64,000 bases of DNA from Serinus canaria (Eukaryota; Chordata; Aves; Passeriformes; Fringillidae): assembly GCF_022539315.1 (NCBI RefSeq), contig NC_066315.1:20745649-20809648 (forward strand), in the 5' to 3' direction. Below the pieces are notes generated by a model. It was not told where the DNA came from and searched no databases. It saw nothing but the letters and a program-made list of their open reading frames with translations. Positions 61,630 through 64,000 of the stretch are shown in pieces. A program made the translations under genes and the position numbers. The stretch's first letter is position 1, and each line of letters starts with the position of its first letter.

Positions 61630-64000
61630 GTATGTGTATTATCAGTCTCCTAATCTGCTGGTAAGTAATTTCTTTTGGTGAGGAGCAGTTGTGACCTCCC
61701 TCTCCAGGGGTGAGTGAAACAGAAGAATGTTTCTGATTTTGTGAAAATTGACTGAACTAAGCTAAGTATTAGGCTTATGGGATCCCTGGATTGCAGTCTG
61801 GTTCTGAACTGATCCCCTTCATTCTTGCTGCCCTTTCCCTGCCTCTCTGGAGGTAAAGGTGGCTGAAGGCCTAGCAGCACCAAAAGGCCTCTCTTTTGGC
61901 AGAAAGACTTTAGAATTATTATTCTTCTGTAGTCAAAGGTTGGTGGTGTGCTAAAGATGCTTCCTTTCAATCTATGCTCACTTTCCATTTCCTTTCAGTT
62001 TACCTCACACCTTCTAAAGAACTAAAGTGTTGAGGTCAGTTAAGATTGTGGTTCCACACCAGGCACCACTGTGCTGATTCCTACTGATTTGAGGGATCAT
62101 TTGATTAGCTGGCCATAAAATAAATGGGATCACAGTAAGAAGGCACTGGATGCTCTTTGTTTTGATGGATGCAAGAATAAGGGGCAGAGTTTGATTATTA
62201 CCTTAGAAAACATTTAAATGCACTCTACTTTAAAGATCAAAGTGTAAAAGGAGATTTTTATCTCCTTATCTGAATTGTTTAGGGATGGTAAGCAACAAAT
62301 TATTATTACATGCAAATTGATTTCATGTCATCTCTACCACTTTCCTGTATAATTAACTCCACATCTTTTGTGGTCTAGAAAGAAGTAATTGTCTGGTTTG
62401 CAGAGCTGGCACTCAGACAGATGAGAATGAAAGGCCTTTGTGGCAGAACAAACATAGTCTTCTGCTGAGTCACTGAATCCCCTCCCAATCCCTAGCCAGT
62501 GACTTTCTCATTTGATAGTCTGAGAAAGTACTTACAGATAAGGAAAATAACTGGTTCTACAGGCCTTGCCAAGAAAAATATTCCCACAGAACCTCATAGT
62601 TATTACTATTATTAACTCTTCCTTTGCTTCACTCAAATTGCTACAAGAATGCTTAAGACCTTGTGAATGGTCTTTAAGTTTTGTGAATGGTATTCCAGGT
62701 AACTTAATGTTGCTTCACATGTTGCTGTCTTTAAATGCTGCAGTATCAGTTGTTATGGATCCCCTGCAGCCTGAGTTAGTATTTCCAGGGTGAGATCATC
62801 AGGAACTCCCCAAGCTCTTCCTCTTCCTGTTGGCATTTAATCAATTTTTTAAGCCACTGACTTTAGATTTATTTGTGCAATTTGCCAGATCTTCTCATTA
62901 AGTACACAACAGAACACAAACCAAGCTCTTCAAGTCAGCACCCTGCCTGATAATTTCCTAGAGGGAGGAGAAGCCTTTTATGGATAAACTTTGACATCTC
63001 TTAGATGTTTTGGAGGGACATTTCTGGAGGCTCCCAAGGAAAACAAGGTTAAGATGTTGCATGGGTTACTCAGGAGCTATGAGTTGCAAGTTATAAAAGA
63101 TGCCCAGGAGGAGGTATGGTCTTTGTGACAAAGAGCCAAGAGTGACGGTGAGATGCTTAATGGTAGGTCTCTCTTCATTGTGGGAAGCAAGCCACAGGGA
63201 ATAAACCACATAGCCATTAGCAAGGATCTTGGCAGTCCCATGATAACACAGAAGAGCAAAAAAGGAAAAAAGCATATTACAAAAGGAAAACATGAGTCAC
63301 ATCCTATAAATGTTTCCAGCTTGGCTTGCCTAAAAAACAGAGCCAGGAAAATCTGTGACACATCATTGTACTATGAGGTCTGAGATTATGGTTCAAATAA
63401 AACCACGAAGATCTAAAAGCCTGTTATTCTGCATGGTGCTTTGGAGAAGCTCCCTCATGTCTGTTAAAAGATAAAACCCGTGTGGTTTTGTAAGAGTAAA
63501 AATGCAATCAGATGACAATTCATAATGATCAGTCTCTTGAATAAGGAAGATGGTATCTGTAGAGAAACAAGTAACCTCATTCTCTGTTGGATGACAATGA
63601 GCACATTATTCTCTAGTTGCCCCAGGGAAACACAACTGGATAACGTAATTATTGCTCTCTGTTTCATGTAGTGAGTGACCCTGATTATGTACTGGAGAGA
63701 AACAACTTACTGTTTTTGTTTGTAGTAAAACTAAACTATTTCCTTTCCCCACAAGCTCTTCCAATTTCTTTGCTGATCAGGCTCTTTAAGGAATACTGCC
63801 TAAATCTAGGATTGTCCAGGGCACTCAAGGAGTTAAACCCTGAAATTTCTGTAGAAAACCTTCCCTGATTTTATTAAAACAATTAGTTTCCATCACTGAT
63901 CCTCTCTCCAACAGAATATTCAAGGTCCCCCCACTAGACAGAGAAAGGACACTAAAAGAAAGTCTGAAATAGTGTTCATTTGGCCATTTAGCAACATGTC
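61630..64000. other. CUBN: Intron after CUB23, continuing past the window
   Basis: It begins GTATGT at phase 1. I searched for a CUB24 start (acceptor followed by x-C-G-G) and found none. The sequence is AT-rich with short chance ORFs and a small repeat of TTGTGAATGGT near 62671-62690. No transposon recognised. Confidence 0.75.

Noticed and set aside
61630..64000. A possible CUB24 first exon near 62770 (CCTGCAG followed by CCTGAGTTAG)
   Set aside because: The frame hits a stop at once and has no C-G-G start. No exon is seen before the window ends.
1..64000. A previously undescribed multi-gene system
   Set aside because: One known vertebrate gene with its introns accounts for all coding evidence. 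I found no second gene, operon-like arrangement, CRISPR array, virus or RNA gene.

Overview
The window holds an internal part of one large vertebrate gene, cubilin (CUBN), on the + strand. I assign 31 coding exons between 614 and 61629. With the proposed splice sites they join without a stop or frameshift into about 1,765 codons, which encode fifteen consecutive CUB domains of about 113-125 residues each. I number these CUB9 to CUB23 by two independent anchors. The fifth domain in the window lacks the first cysteine pair, a feature I remember for CUB13. The last two domains resemble, from memory, human CUB22 and CUB23, which four more CUB domains follow. The signal peptide, EGF repeats, CUB1-8 (including the intrinsic factor-B12 binding region) and CUB24-27 lie outside the window.

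The organism is most likely a bird. The only recognisable transposons are CR1 LINE fragments (three sense, two antisense), including 3' ends of the ATTCTATGATTCTAT type. The base composition is AT-rich, and the introns are short: about 61 kb covers 31 exons, far more compact than in mammals. A crocodilian or turtle is not strictly excluded.

Layout: 614-7296 CUB9; 8865-14351 CUB10; 16032-20234 CUB11 (three exons); 20504-24421 CUB12; 25341-27366 CUB13; 28009-28684 CUB14; 29534-30194 CUB15; 31501-32887 CUB16; 34677-35321 CUB17; 35727-37607 CUB18; 38530-41889 CUB19; 42739-44926 CUB20; 46831-49388 CUB21; 50600-58141 CUB22; 60362-61629 CUB23. Intron sequence continues to both edges. Every intron between two domains is phase 1, so each CUB is a symmetrical 1-1 module. 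The introns inside domains vary in position and phase.

Non-coding content: five CR1 fragments, a 670-bp AGAAG-type purine array that has grown inside one CR1 copy (21488-22155), several poly-A/T tracts, three perfect inverted repeats and two short tandem duplications. I found no RNA gene, no second protein gene on either strand, no promoter and no sign of an undescribed multi-gene system. The points of real interest are protein-level oddities (lost cysteines and calcium-site residues), splice-site choices and the CR1-seeded satellite.
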